Below, in pieces: positions 29,713 through 38,493 of a stretch of 39,666 nucleotides of DNA. The DNA lies in the IMG/VR virus record IMGVR_UViG_3300038738_000011, positions 1 to 39,666 of that record, one strand, 5' to 3'. Below the pieces are notes generated by a model. That model searched no databases. It had not been told where the DNA came from and saw only the letters and a program-made list of their open reading frames with translations. The position numbers and the translations under genes are program-made. How positions within the stretch are numbered: the stretch's first letter is position 1; every line of letters starts with the position of its first letter. This DNA is from a virus.

Positions 29713-32418
29713 ATGGCATCAGTTGCTGAAATGTTTGTAAGTATCGGGGCTGATATTTCCGACTTCTCTAAGGGCATGAAGCAGGTTACACAGGCTGGCA
29801 AGCGTATTTCTGACGGATTTAAGGATGCAACAGGACAGTTTATCTCATTTGGTTCTTCCGGTACGCAAAGTTTGGAATTAATTCAAAGTCAAACACAAAA
29901 GTTGAACGAACATATTCAAACTTTCAAGGAATCATTGGCATCCGGTGGTTCAGAAATGTCAAATGCAATGAAAAAGGCTAATGATGAATTGAGAATGGCA
30001 CAAGAAGAATTGAGTATGTTAACGAGTTATTCTCAAAAATTTGGCCCTGAATTTGCTCTAAAAATGGTTGAAGCGCAAAAACCGATGATGGAGTTACAGA
30101 ACAAAAGCCGAGACTTGCAAAAACAGTGGACAGAGTTAGCATTCAACCGGGCGCAATTTGACGGTGATACTAATGCTATGATGGCGAAAATCCAACAACT
30201 TGGCGCAGAGCAAAAGAAACTCAATGATCAAATGCTTGCTATGAATCAGATCGGATTCGCTGCTATAGCTCAACAAGTAGGTACGCTCATGGCGGCATCT
30301 ACGCAGTCCCAAAAGATTGCAGATAATTATAATCAAATGGGCAATGCTCTGTATGAGTTGAATACTCCACTTTTATCTATAACAAGCAATCTTGAGAAGA
30401 TGGCGAGAGCCGGGACACCTGCTGCTTTAGCCTTAAAACAATTAGGCCCTAATGCAAATATGAAGGATTTACAAGACAGAATTAGGATGATAAATCAAGG
30501 TTTAATGAGGATGCAAATGGTCGCTTTAGGTGCAGGACTTGCATTTGTAGGAATAAACGTAGGACTTGCTAAATTAGCGCAAGCAAATAGACTTACAGGG
30601 CTTTCAGACGCACTTGATAGGCTTGGTCAAACGAGTATTTCAGCCTTATTACCATTTTTGCAATCGTGGGATGCAGTAATGGGGAAAATTGTTGATGGTG
30701 TAAATTACATCATGCAAATGGTAGATGCATGGTCACAGGCTAATCCACAACTTTCTGCGGCTGTTGGTTGGTTTGCTTACTTAACAATAGGATTGACAGC
30801 ATTACTTGCCCCTCTTGCGATAGGAATCGGGCTTACAGGTGGTCTATCGGCTGCTTTTAGTGCGTTATGGGTGACGATTAGTCCGTTCATTATCGGTCTT
30901 GCTGCGGTTGTTGGTACGGCTGCGGCATTAGCGGCTGGTTTTGTCGCTTTAGGTGTAGCAGCAAAAAATCTTTGGTCAAATTCTGAAACACTTAGAAATT
31001 CCATTACAAATGGTTGGCAGCAAATAAAAAGCGTCATAACGACAGCGATTTCGTCTATTACTCCGGCTTGGGAAAACTTAAAACAGGCATTCCTTAATCT
31101 TGTCGCCACAATAATTGGGGGAGAACCAAGCATGACAAATATCTGGCAAACGATAGGTGACGCGATTGGTAACTTCATCAATTATGCTGTATCAACTGCA
31201 TTACCTATGATTCAACAAGCTTTCCAATTTTTCGCAACGGTGGTAAGCACAGCACTCAATACTGTTGCTTCTGTAGTGAATGCTTTGGCTCCTGTATGGC
31301 AAACAATATGGCCTGTATTGTCCTTTGTTGTAACTGCCTTTGTAGACGCTGTGAAGGGTGCGTTTGAAGGTCTTGTAAATTTCATATCTGGAATTATCAA
31401 GATTTTCTCTTCTGCCTTCCAAGGGGATTGGAAAGGTGTTTGGGAAGGAATCAAACAAGCGACGATTGGTGCGGTGCAGTTCGTTTGGAATGCTATTTCT
31501 CTTACCTTTTTTGGTCGTTTGTTGTCTGCCGGAAAGATATTTATTACTGGGTTTAAGACAGTATTTACAGGTGGGTGGACAGCAATTAAGGCTGTGTTTT
31601 CCTCTTCTGTATCGGCGGTTCAGAGTGTGGTACAAAGTGGGTTCAATTTCATCAAAGGAATTGTAGACGGAACAAGTAAAGCCATGCAATCGGTTATTAC
31701 TGCGGTGTGGAATGCTTCAAAATCGGTTGTATCCGGCGCTGTAAATGCGATTAAGGGCTTTGTACAATCAGGGTTCAATGCGACTCTGAACCTTGTTAAA
31801 ACGGTTATGACTGGCATTCAGTCTGTGATAACAAGCATATGGAATGTGGTGAAATCCACCGTCACAAGTGTAATACAAGCGCTTGTAAATATCCTTAAGA
31901 ACAACTTTGAAATGATGAAAAGTGCTGTTACTACGGCCATGAATGCAGTAAAGACCACTATCACAAATATGTGGAATCAGATTAAGTCGTTCTTTGGTTC
32001 GATTAACTTGTACGATGTGGGTAAAAACATCATTCAAGGATTAATCAATGGTATCGGTTCAATGGCTGGTGCTTTGCTTGATAAGGCACGTTCGATTGCT
32101 GATAGCATTACAGAAACAATTACCGGGGCGCTTGATATTCACTCACCTTCCCGTGTCATGCGTGGTATCGGTGGATATATCGGTCAAGGTTTGGCACTCG
32201 GCATGAATGATGCTGCAAAAATGGTGGACGGAGCTTCCTTAAATCTTGCCGCGGCAAGTATACCAGACTACTCTGGACGCTCGTTTAATCCTAGTAACAG
32301 TACGACGAGTAATTCAGGGGGTAACACCTATCACATTTACATTCAAGGAGCGAATGCTGATGAAGTTCTTGCGAAACTCGAAAGAAAACTTGTGCTGTCA
32401 GGGGTGCGTCCACGATGA
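29713..32418 (+). CDS. Tape measure protein
   Basis: 901 residues, AAAGGAGGG site. N-terminal helical coiled-coil region (about 1-200), hydrophobic segments near 263-285 and 345-425, then a long repetitive helical region with many Trp and Phe (IWNVVKSTVTSVIQALVNIL type), a conserved IHSPSRVMRGIGGYIGQGL segment near 810-830, and a Gly/Ser/Asn-rich end. It fixes tail length and is ejected with DNA. Its hydrophobic parts may cross the host membrane. The stop overlaps the hub gene by four bases. Confidence 0.92.
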   Translation: MASVAEMFVSIGADISDFSKGMKQVTQAGKRISDGFKDATGQFISFGSSGTQSLELIQSQTQKLNEHIQTFKESLASGGSEMSNAMKKANDELRMAQEELSMLTSYSQKFGPEFALKMVEAQKPMMELQNKSRDLQKQWTELAFNRAQFDGDTNAMMAKIQQLGAEQKKLNDQMLAMNQIGFAAIAQQVGTLMAASTQSQKIADNYNQMGNALYELNTPLLSITSNLEKMARAGTPAALALKQLGPNANMKDLQDRIRMINQGLMRMQMVALGAGLAFVGINVGLAKLAQANRLTGLSDALDRLGQTSISALLPFLQSWDAVMGKIVDGVNYIMQMVDAWSQANPQLSAAVGWFAYLTIGLTALLAPLAIGIGLTGGLSAAFSALWVTISPFIIGLAAVVGTAAALAAGFVALGVAAKNLWSNSETLRNSITNGWQQIKSVITTAISSITPAWENLKQAFLNLVATIIGGEPSMTNIWQTIGDAIGNFINYAVSTALPMIQQAFQFFATVVSTALNTVASVVNALAPVWQTIWPVLSFVVTAFVDAVKGAFEGLVNFISGIIKIFSSAFQGDWKGVWEGIKQATIGAVQFVWNAISLTFFGRLLSAGKIFITGFKTVFTGGWTAIKAVFSSSVSAVQSVVQSGFNFIKGIVDGTSKAMQSVITAVWNASKSVVSGAVNAIKGFVQSGFNATLNLVKTVMTGIQSVITSIWNVVKSTVTSVIQALVNILKNNFEMMKSAVTTAMNAVKTTITNMWNQIKSFFGSINLYDVGKNIIQGLINGIGSMAGALLDKARSIADSITETITGALDIHSPSRVMRGIGGYIGQGLALGMNDAAKMVDGASLNLAAASIPDYSGRSFNPSNSTTSNSGGNTYHIYIQGANADEVLAKLERKLVLSGVRPR

Positions 32419-33830
32419 GTGAATATTTCTATATAGCAGGTGTAAACCGAATATCAAACGTACTCCTGAGTGGTATTTCTATCGAACAAGAGCTTACCCA
32501 ACGCATTGATTCTGCTTCTTTTCGCGTTAAGGGATTCCAACCAAACGAAGGCGACGAGATCATCATTGAATCTGATATACTCGGTCGCCTTTTTGGTGGT
32601 GTCATTGATGTGGTGGAGTTTGAGGATAAGGTAAATGGCATTAACGTATACACCGTCCAGTGTCAGGATTTCACCTATAAACTTGACGCAAAACTTGTCA
32701 TTGAAACTTACGAGAATATAACGGCAGATGTGATCATCCGAGATATAATAAACAAATATTGTCCTGGTTTTACTGTAAACAACGTGAAAACAGGTGCGCC
32801 AAGGATAGAGTATATCACTTTCAACTATGAACGCCCGTCAGAGGTATTTAAAAAGATTGCTGATTATGTAGGGTGGGATTGGTACATTGATTATTATAAA
32901 GATGTGTGGTTCTTCAATCCATCCGAAATAAACATGCCTGCTCCGGTAAAAATCACACCGAACATTAACTTTCGCAACTTTAAGTACACGATTGAAACGC
33001 AGGGATTGAGAAACCGTGTTTATGTTCGTGGTGGCACGATGCTTTCTGATTTCTATACATACGAAATAAAAGCTGATGGAGTGGCGAGAACGTGGATTTT
33101 GCCACATAAACCACACGAAATTAGCATGCGTGTGGGAGGCGTTGCCAAGTCGGTAGGTGTTGAAAATGTGGGTGATGAAACGAACTTCGATTACATGTTG
33201 AATTTTCAAGAAAAGTATATTAAGGCATCGGAGCAAACGGGCATCATTCCAGAAGGTACAACAATCTCATGGACATACAAATATGATATAGATGTAATTA
33301 CCATGGTGGAAGATATATCCTCTCAGGAGGCTGTTGCTAGGATTCAGACTGATACCGATGGAGTGTATGAGCATGTGATTGTTGACGATTCACTTGTCAC
33401 CATTGAAGCAGCAGAAGCAGCAGGAAACGCAGACTTAAAAGAACATGCTAATCCAAGGGTAAAAGGCTCGTTTGACACAGAGGTAACAGGATGGACACCG
33501 GGGCAGTTAGTCGAGATAGACTTACCGGGAAGAGGGATACGCGGAGTTTTTCTTGTTCAAAAAGTTTCCCTGTCACCATTAATCGATAAAAAATGGACTT
33601 ATCATGTAGAATATGGTGGTAGATTACTTGGCATATCAGACACTCTCAAAGCACTTGTTTCTTCGCAACAACAGAGGGATAGAAATGAGACTGAGGTTCT
33701 CCATAAATTTTCTTACGCGCAAGAAAAAGCAAATATAGCCGACGAAATTACCTCAACCGAGAGGAGACTTCCATTTAAGTTTGGTGATCCTGATGCTATC
33801 GTTGGTTTTGTGGAGGTGAGTGCAGGTTGA
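32415..33830 (+). CDS. Tail hub / baseplate protein (gp27-like, GPD family)
   Basis: 471 residues. An N-terminal beta-barrel region (IEQELTQRIDSASFRVKGF, GDEIIIESDILGRLFGGVI) is followed by a second domain with DVIIRDIINKYCPG and PSEVFKKIADYVGWDWYID; the pattern resembles T4 gp27/Mu gp44/XkdQ-type hubs. It caps the tail tip. It follows the tape measure directly; no distal tail (Dit) gene was recognised. Confidence 0.78.
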   Translation: MSEYFYIAGVNRISNVLLSGISIEQELTQRIDSASFRVKGFQPNEGDEIIIESDILGRLFGGVIDVVEFEDKVNGINVYTVQCQDFTYKLDAKLVIETYENITADVIIRDIINKYCPGFTVNNVKTGAPRIEYITFNYERPSEVFKKIADYVGWDWYIDYYKDVWFFNPSEINMPAPVKITPNINFRNFKYTIETQGLRNRVYVRGGTMLSDFYTYEIKADGVARTWILPHKPHEISMRVGGVAKSVGVENVGDETNFDYMLNFQEKYIKASEQTGIIPEGTTISWTYKYDIDVITMVEDISSQEAVARIQTDTDGVYEHVIVDDSLVTIEAAEAAGNADLKEHANPRVKGSFDTEVTGWTPGQLVEIDLPGRGIRGVFLVQKVSLSPLIDKKWTYHVEYGGRLLGISDTLKALVSSQQQRDRNETEVLHKFSYAQEKANIADEITSTERRLPFKFGDPDAIVGFVEVSAG

Positions 33831-34270
33831 TAGAACAAGGATTAAAGGTAGAAGGTTATTGGAAATTCATTTATGAAGATGGCAGAGTAATTGAACATAA
33901 AAACCAAATTGTACAAAGCGGCTTAGATTTATTAGCTGCTTTTTTTATTGGCGAAGAACAAAATCAAGTCCCTTTTTATCTCGCTATGGGAACCAGTACG
34001 AATCCGGTTTCTTTAAGCGATACTAAACTTGCAAATGAATCGTTCCGAAAGATTATAACCTCTGAAACTCGTTCAGGGAGTACTGTGCGACTTCGTTTTT
34101 TCTTACAATCAACAGAAGCAAACGGAAACTGGAATGAGTTCGGAGTATTCGTGAAAGGAACGGAATTGAAAGATAGTGGAGTTTTGTTTAATCGCCTTGT
34201 TAAACCTATCTCTAAGGCTTCTAACATGGTTTTAACTGTTGAGGTAAGAATTACATTCATAGCAACATAA
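33827..34270 (+). CDS. Tail tip protein, unknown fold
   Basis: 147 residues from TTG 33827, with GGAGGTGA inside the hub gene end. Beta-rich; LAMGTSTNPVSLSDTKLANE and WNEFGVFVKGTELKDSG are typical of small collar or fibre-adaptor proteins seen after hubs in Gram-positive phages. Its stop is 11 bases before the next start. Confidence 0.7.
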   Translation: MIEQGLKVEGYWKFIYEDGRVIEHKNQIVQSGLDLLAAFFIGEEQNQVPFYLAMGTSTNPVSLSDTKLANESFRKIITSETRSGSTVRLRFFLQSTEANGNWNEFGVFVKGTELKDSGVLFNRLVKPISKASNMVLTVEVRITFIAT

Positions 34271-34281
34271 GGAGGTGCGAA

Positions 34282-35511
34282 ATGGCTTTAAATGCTTTTA
34301 AAAACGGATTGTCAGTTGTAGATGAAGCGACGATGAACAGTATCTTTACAGCGCAATCCTCTAGTCTAATATTTGACGGAGATAAGGCCGCTGGTAAAAA
34401 CGGTACAGGAACCATAGAAAACAATCTTTCTTTAGCTTCTTATATCACTCGTTTTACTACAGATGTATTAGCGTCAGAAGGATTGTTCGAAAGCGATTCA
34501 AACGGCGATGGTATCCCTGATGGGTGGGAATTCTATGCCAATCCTAGTTATCAATCGATTGCGACAGACAGAGCATATAAAGGGACAAAATCAGTCAAGG
34601 TAAGCTTCGACAATACCGGTGGTACTTCGGCTACTACGGTAGCAGGGAGAAGTACACTTCGTTCGGCTCTTGCTACTGTGTATACAGCATCCATGTGGGT
34701 GTATATCGACCCTTCTTCTGTTATGACAAATTCCGGGGTAACGATTTACCTAGAATTTACAGATGATGCGGGAAACAGAAAAGGAATTGCAAGTGCTGTA
34801 GCTAACAAATCAATAACGGGTCAGTGGCAAAAAGTAACGATTTCGAGAATGGCTGATCCAGGAACAACAAAATGTCGAGTGCTTGCACCTTATGTAAACG
34901 TTGGTGCAGGCGACAAAGTAATTGTATGGTATGCCCAGGTCGTTATTGAACCAGCAATCGGTCGTATGGAATTAGAAGTTGTAAAGTATGGTGTTGGTGC
35001 AGATATTATCATTGAGATTAGAGATAATGCTTTTCTAGCTAACGGTACAAATGATGGAAACTTATTAAAATCTATTACGTTTCCAGCAAAAATCATTCCT
35101 TCTATCAAGGCATTCATTAGCTTTCCTATAGATTTATCAGGTGCGACATCGGATGGGCAATATTGGCTTGTTGTAAAAAAAGCAGGGGATGCAACCAACC
35201 ATATTCGTTGGATAGGCGAAAGCTCTCAAGATGCCGCATATCCTGTTTATTCTCGAACGGGAGCAAGCGGTGCATGGACGCTCGGTAACGCTTTACATTT
35301 TAATGTGTTTGCAAATTCACCAGGAGGTTATTTGTTGAAGCATAGTATCTATGGACAGAACGCAAAAACGCTGACTGAGTATAATGCAAACGGATTAATT
35401 TCATGGATTTGGCGTTGGTTGCCTGCTACAGATGGTTCATGGATGATTTGTGAAAAAATGACACCTACATATAATGCAAATGGTGTTCCTGTTACATGGG
35501 GGGTGCAGTGA
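34282..35511 (+). CDS. Tail fibre / receptor-binding protein with carbohydrate-binding-like domain
   Basis: 409 residues. After an N-terminal attachment region, DSNGDGIPDGWE near 72-83 is a calcium-binding DxNxDGxxD loop that leads into a jelly-roll-like CBM4/9-type domain (AYKGTKSVKVSFDN, YTASMWVYIDPSS, VTIYLEF, GQWQKVTISR). The C-terminal part is a second beta domain ending in repeated WRWLPATDG-like strands. Likely binds host cell-wall sugars. The stop overlaps the next start. Confidence 0.75.
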   Translation: MALNAFKNGLSVVDEATMNSIFTAQSSSLIFDGDKAAGKNGTGTIENNLSLASYITRFTTDVLASEGLFESDSNGDGIPDGWEFYANPSYQSIATDRAYKGTKSVKVSFDNTGGTSATTVAGRSTLRSALATVYTASMWVYIDPSSVMTNSGVTIYLEFTDDAGNRKGIASAVANKSITGQWQKVTISRMADPGTTKCRVLAPYVNVGAGDKVIVWYAQVVIEPAIGRMELEVVKYGVGADIIIEIRDNAFLANGTNDGNLLKSITFPAKIIPSIKAFISFPIDLSGATSDGQYWLVVKKAGDATNHIRWIGESSQDAAYPVYSRTGASGAWTLGNALHFNVFANSPGGYLLKHSIYGQNAKTLTEYNANGLISWIWRWLPATDGSWMICEKMTPTYNANGVPVTWGVQ

Positions 35512-35972
35512 TGTTTGGAATGGTAGAACAGATACTTGGCTATTTTACTCGTATGGTTGGTACAAGAGTAGATGTATCAGATATAAATGGTAGTTTACAT
35601 GCAAAAACAAATTATATTTCTGAGCGGACGTACTATTGGAAACACACAACAGCCGGAGTCTTATCAGGAAGTATCGGTAATATAGGCTCAACAAGTGAAA
35701 CAACATTATTTTCCGCAAACGGTGCAGGATTCATTACAAAATTTGATTATTCCGCAAAAGAACCAACAACTGGTCTTACGACAAATGTTACATTCAGACT
35801 GTATTTAGATAATGTTAAAGTTTTTGAGAGAGTTGTTGCAGCAGGAAATACTACTCTCACATTTGATTTTGTTTCGTTAATGTGGCGGTTTAATTCAAAT
35901 GTAAAATTAACCGTTCAATCTGCTGCGGCAGGCCCTGTCATTAGTGGCAATGGTTATGTGTTCTACGATTAA
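35511..35972 (+). CDS. Tail tip / receptor-binding accessory protein
   Basis: 153 residues from ATG 35511, coupled to the preceding fibre gene (TGATG) with a G-rich ribosome site. Almost all beta by composition, Gly/Thr/Ser-rich (TAGVLSGSIGNIGSTSETTL), without known motif. Likely a tail-tip beta-sandwich contributing to host attachment; inference from place and composition. Confidence 0.65.
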   Translation: MFGMVEQILGYFTRMVGTRVDVSDINGSLHAKTNYISERTYYWKHTTAGVLSGSIGNIGSTSETTLFSANGAGFITKFDYSAKEPTTGLTTNVTFRLYLDNVKVFERVVAAGNTTLTFDFVSLMWRFNSNVKLTVQSAAAGPVISGNGYVFYD

Positions 35973-35988
35973 ATAAGGAGTTGATATT

Positions 35989-36315
35989 GTGGCTGATGAA
36001 ATTCAATATATTACAGAGGAAATAAACACTGGAACGCAAATTATTACAATTACTCGTACTGTGAGTCAAGAGCCTATTCCTGAACCGATTAGCCAAGAAC
36101 AGCAGCAAATGAAACAACAACAAGCTGCTTTAGATGCCATTATGAGCGGAATCATTGACACAGCAACACAAACATCAGATGCAAACGATGCTCTTATGTC
36201 TGGGATAATCGAATCAACTATACAGTCAGTGGATGCTAGTGATGCAATTATGTCAGCGCTTATCGACATTCAAGTACAGTTAGATCAAATCAAAGCAAAT
36301 ACAGGAGGGGTTTAA
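35989..36315 (+). CDS. Tail-associated protein with helical tandem repeats
   Basis: 108 residues, GTG start after AAGGAGTTG. A strand-like start (EIQYITEEINTGTQIITITR) and a Pro/Gln linker precede three repeats of about 18 residues with pattern D-A-x-M-S-x-x-I-x-x-x-x-Q-x-x-D (near 49-98). The repeats probably form a coiled-coil rod, as in phage fibres. It precedes the XkdX gene. Confidence 0.7.
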   Translation: MADEIQYITEEINTGTQIITITRTVSQEPIPEPISQEQQQMKQQQAALDAIMSGIIDTATQTSDANDALMSGIIESTIQSVDASDAIMSALIDIQVQLDQIKANTGGV

Positions 36316-36316
36316 T

Positions 36317-36466
36317 ATGGCTGCTATTTATGCTTATAAAATCAACTATTCTGGCATGACATGGGCAGAAGTTCCGTTGCGTTATCAGGCAGATACGGAG
36401 AATATTTTACAAACGAAATACGGTTGGACAGATGAACAAATAAATGCTTTGAAAAATCCGGTATAA
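36317..36466 (+). CDS. XkdX-like small phage protein
   Basis: 49 residues, strong GGAGGGG site. YKINYSGMTWAEVPLRYQ and TKYGWTDEQINAL follow the XkdX pattern (small protein after tail fibres in PBSX-like phages, function unknown), here with a longer start. A terminator follows. Confidence 0.7.
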   Translation: MAAIYAYKINYSGMTWAEVPLRYQADTENILQTKYGWTDEQINALKNPV

Positions 36467-36469
36467 CGG

Positions 36470-36500
36470 ACGTCTTTCTCAAACGAGGGAGGCGTTTTTA
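36470..36500 (+). terminator. Terminator ending the tail module
   Basis: ACGTCTTTCTC (36470-36480) pairs with GAGGGAGGCGT (36485-36495) with several G-U pairs over AAAC, followed by TTTTATT. Confidence 0.8.
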
Positions 36501-36554
36501 TTATGGGTAGATTTATTTCTGCCCTTTTTTCTTTTTTATAAGGGAGGTGTAGAA

Positions 36555-36824
36555 GTGGACAGTGAAATTAAAGAAATATCAAAGCAAATTGCAGATGTAC
36601 GGGAATGGCTTGTTCGACTAGATACAAAGATTGATCATCTACAGTCAGTAAAGCAAACAGCAGAAGAAGCAGATAAAAAAGCAGATGAAGCATTGATGAT
36701 TGCAAAAGAAAACGCAAAAGACATTGAAGAAATTAAAGCAGACGATAAGAACAAGTGGAGAGCAATTTACGGAACAATAGCCTCTTTTCTTACTGCCCTT
36801 GCTCTTTATTACTTTACGAGATGA
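36555..36824 (+). CDS. XhlA-like haemolysin/holin-associated protein
   Basis: 89 residues, GTG start after GGGAGGTG. A long charged coiled coil (residues 1-65) ends in one C-terminal transmembrane helix (IYGTIASFLTALALYYF). This is the XhlA pattern of PBSX, whose product sits at the membrane and assists lysis. It starts the lysis module. Confidence 0.88.
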   Translation: MDSEIKEISKQIADVREWLVRLDTKIDHLQSVKQTAEEADKKADEALMIAKENAKDIEEIKADDKNKWRAIYGTIASFLTALALYYFTR

Positions 36825-36839
36825 AAGGAGAGCGATTAG

Positions 36840-37613
36840 ATGAAATATATAATTGACCATATTCCAATTAATCCAAAGCGCAGACCCGGAAAGAAAATGA
36901 AAGCTACGTCAATCACGATACATAACACGGGCAACCCATCTTCTAGAGCAAAAGGAGAAAGAGGATGGCTTACTAATCCATCTAACACTCGTTCAGCATC
37001 CTTTCATATTGTAGTGGATGAAAATGAAGCAATCGAATGTATCCCTTTAAATGAAGTTACATGGCATAGTGGCACGACAAAAGGAAACTATTCATCTATA
37101 AGTATTGAAATTTGTGAATCAGGTAATTACAAACAAGCAGAACAGAATGCTGTTGAATTGGTTGCTAAGATGCTTCATGAACGTGGATGGGGAATAGACA
37201 GAGTTAAGAAGCATCAGGATTGGTCAGGGAAATATTGTCCACGTATTATCATTCCTTACTGGTCTGAATTTAAGCAACGTATACAGAAGGAATTGGATAA
37301 GTTAAATGGTAAACAGGTGACTCCCAAAATTTCGGGAGTCACTATTTTTGTAAATGGCAACAAACTTGTTGCTACAGGAATTATGAAGGATAACAAATGT
37401 TATTTGCCCATTAGAGCATTAGGAAATAGTGCAGGAGTTATTACAGGCTTTGAGAGTGGCAAGGGTACATATAATAACCATCCACTTGATACAACTATTG
37501 TGATTAATGGGACAGGTTATGCATGGTCAAGAGAGATTGCTCAAGTATTAGGCTATGAAATTACATGGGATGGAGCAACCAAAACAGTAAAATTGAATAA
37601 GGGGAAACGATAA
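36840..37613 (+). CDS. N-acetylmuramoyl-L-alanine amidase with stalk domain
   Basis: 257 residues. Residues 20-150 are an Amidase_2/PGRP domain: H28 (TIHNT), H125 (KKHQDW) and C133 (KYCP) are the zinc ligands, with SASFHIVVDE and SISIEICES strands. Residues 165-257 form a copper-amine-oxidase N-like stalk domain (VTIFVNGNKL ... LPIRALG ... ITWDGATKTVKL), probably for wall attachment. It is the endolysin; a signal peptide is absent, so a holin is needed. A perfect 9-bp inverted repeat marks the domain junction. Confidence 0.93.
   Translation: MKYIIDHIPINPKRRPGKKMKATSITIHNTGNPSSRAKGERGWLTNPSNTRSASFHIVVDENEAIECIPLNEVTWHSGTTKGNYSSISIEICESGNYKQAEQNAVELVAKMLHERGWGIDRVKKHQDWSGKYCPRIIIPYWSEFKQRIQKELDKLNGKQVTPKISGVTIFVNGNKLVATGIMKDNKCYLPIRALGNSAGVITGFESGKGTYNNHPLDTTIVINGTGYAWSREIAQVLGYEITWDGATKTVKLNKGKR
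37317..37342 (+). repeat. Perfect inverted repeat inside the amidase gene
   Basis: GTGACTCCC (37317-37325) and GGGAGTCAC (37334-37342) with an 8-base loop, then TATTTTT. It encodes the linker between amidase and stalk domains and looks like an intragenic terminator or a fusion scar. Confidence 0.6.
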
Positions 37614-37615
37614 TT

Positions 37616-37768
37616 ATGAATAAGGAAAGAAAACGTAAACCTTCTCAAAAAAAGATGTATATTATCATTGGTTGTCTTATGGGATTAGCTATTCTATCCT
37701 TTTTAGGCAAGGACTATGATACCGTAAGATTGATTGTACAAGTCTTAATTAGTTACCTTCAGATGTAA
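37616..37768 (+). CDS. Small single-span membrane protein, possible holin
   Basis: 50 residues: a basic N-terminus (MNKERKRKPSQKK), one strong transmembrane helix at 14-30, then an amphipathic end. ATG begins two bases after the amidase stop. Position after the endolysin and topology suggest a holin or antiholin; size is below the usual 70-90 residues, so this is uncertain. Confidence 0.6.
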   Translation: MNKERKRKPSQKKMYIIIGCLMGLAILSFLGKDYDTVRLIVQVLISYLQM

Positions 37769-37799
37769 AACAAAAAGGAGTAGATTTCCACTACTCCTT
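37767..37799. terminator. Terminator between convergent lysis and cargo genes
   Basis: AAGGAGTAG (37775-37783) and CTACTCCTT (37791-37799) form a perfect 9-bp stem. The minus-strand side has TTTTTGTTTT, so it efficiently ends the 37806 gene; plus-strand termination is weaker. Confidence 0.8.
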
Positions 37800-37805
37800 A
37801 CCATC

Positions 37806-38318
37806 TTATTTTAATCCGAACTGTAATTTATCGTAGAGTTGACCGTTTTGGAACATAAAAGCAGCGTTAGCTCCCGGTTCACCTACTCCGTTATAAGTAT
37901 ATGATGTAGTGTAACCTTCTTCACCTGGAAGTCCCATTTCTGATGTAAGTTCACCTTCACCACCAATGATTGCTTTTATTTCTTCATATGACATTCCTTT
38001 TTGAATCTTATCATATTCCGCTTTGGTAACAGTTACCTTGCTTTCAGTATTTGAAGGTTTCGAAGGTGCTGTAGTTGTAGTCGGAGTCTCTTTAGTAATT
38101 GTAATCGTACTTGTTTTCCCATCCCATCCAACATTAGCGCCTAATAACTCAGATACAGCACGTAAAGGTACATAACTTGTTCCATTAATATTCTTCACAT
38201 CTGTATTTACCTTTGTACCGTTAACAATAAGTGTGATTTTCGATGCAGCAAACGCGCCAATAGATGCGGATATTACTGATAATGCAACAGCAGAAGCGAT
38301 TAGTGTTTTCTTCTTCAT
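37806..38318 (-). CDS. Secreted protein: stalk domain plus BLIP-like domain
   Basis: 170 residues. A classical signal peptide (KKKTLIASAVALSVISASIG, likely cut after AFA near 24). Residues 25-75 are a copper-amine-oxidase N-like stalk domain (ITLIVNGTKV ... YVPLRAVSELLG ... WDGKTSTITI). A Thr/Pro/Ser linker (78-95) leads to a C-terminal domain of the BLIP/DUF3862-like type (EYDKIQKGMSYEEIKAIIGG). It is transcribed against the phage genes with own terminator, so it is lysogen-expressed cargo. Target unknown; beta-lactamase inhibition should not be assumed. Confidence 0.8.
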   Translation of the reverse strand: MKKKTLIASAVALSVISASIGAFAASKITLIVNGTKVNTDVKNINGTSYVPLRAVSELLGANVGWDGKTSTITITKETPTTTTAPSKPSNTESKVTVTKAEYDKIQKGMSYEEIKAIIGGEGELTSEMGLPGEEGYTTSYTYNGVGEPGANAAFMFQNGQLYDKLQFGLK

Positions 38319-38432
38319 ACTTTCTACTCCCTTTCATGTGTTATTTTTTTCCTATACGTAATACATTCGGGGAGGTTTTGGTAATTCCTTTATACAATGA
38401 AAAAAACGCATAATCCAAATAAAAAGGAATAG

Positions 38433-38465
38433 TTGTTCTTTTTATTTACCTGAACATGGTAAAAT
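38433..38465 (+). promoter_or_regulatory. Promoter candidate of the DUF5677-like gene
   Basis: TGGTAAAAT (box 38460-38465) is an extended -10 sequence; the upstream TTGTTC (38433) is too distant, and TTCTTT (38436-38441) would leave an 18-base spacer. Transcription would start just before the GGAG site at 38482. Confidence 0.45.
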
Positions 38466-38493
38466 AGTGGCAAAAAAGAACGGAGCTGTAAAG

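Noticed and set aside
31201-31689. Long minus-strand frames inside the tape measure gene (and similar ones inside capsid, hub and fibre genes)
   Set aside because: Opposite to a well-supported gene, no ribosome sites, improbable protein composition; shadows of real coding.
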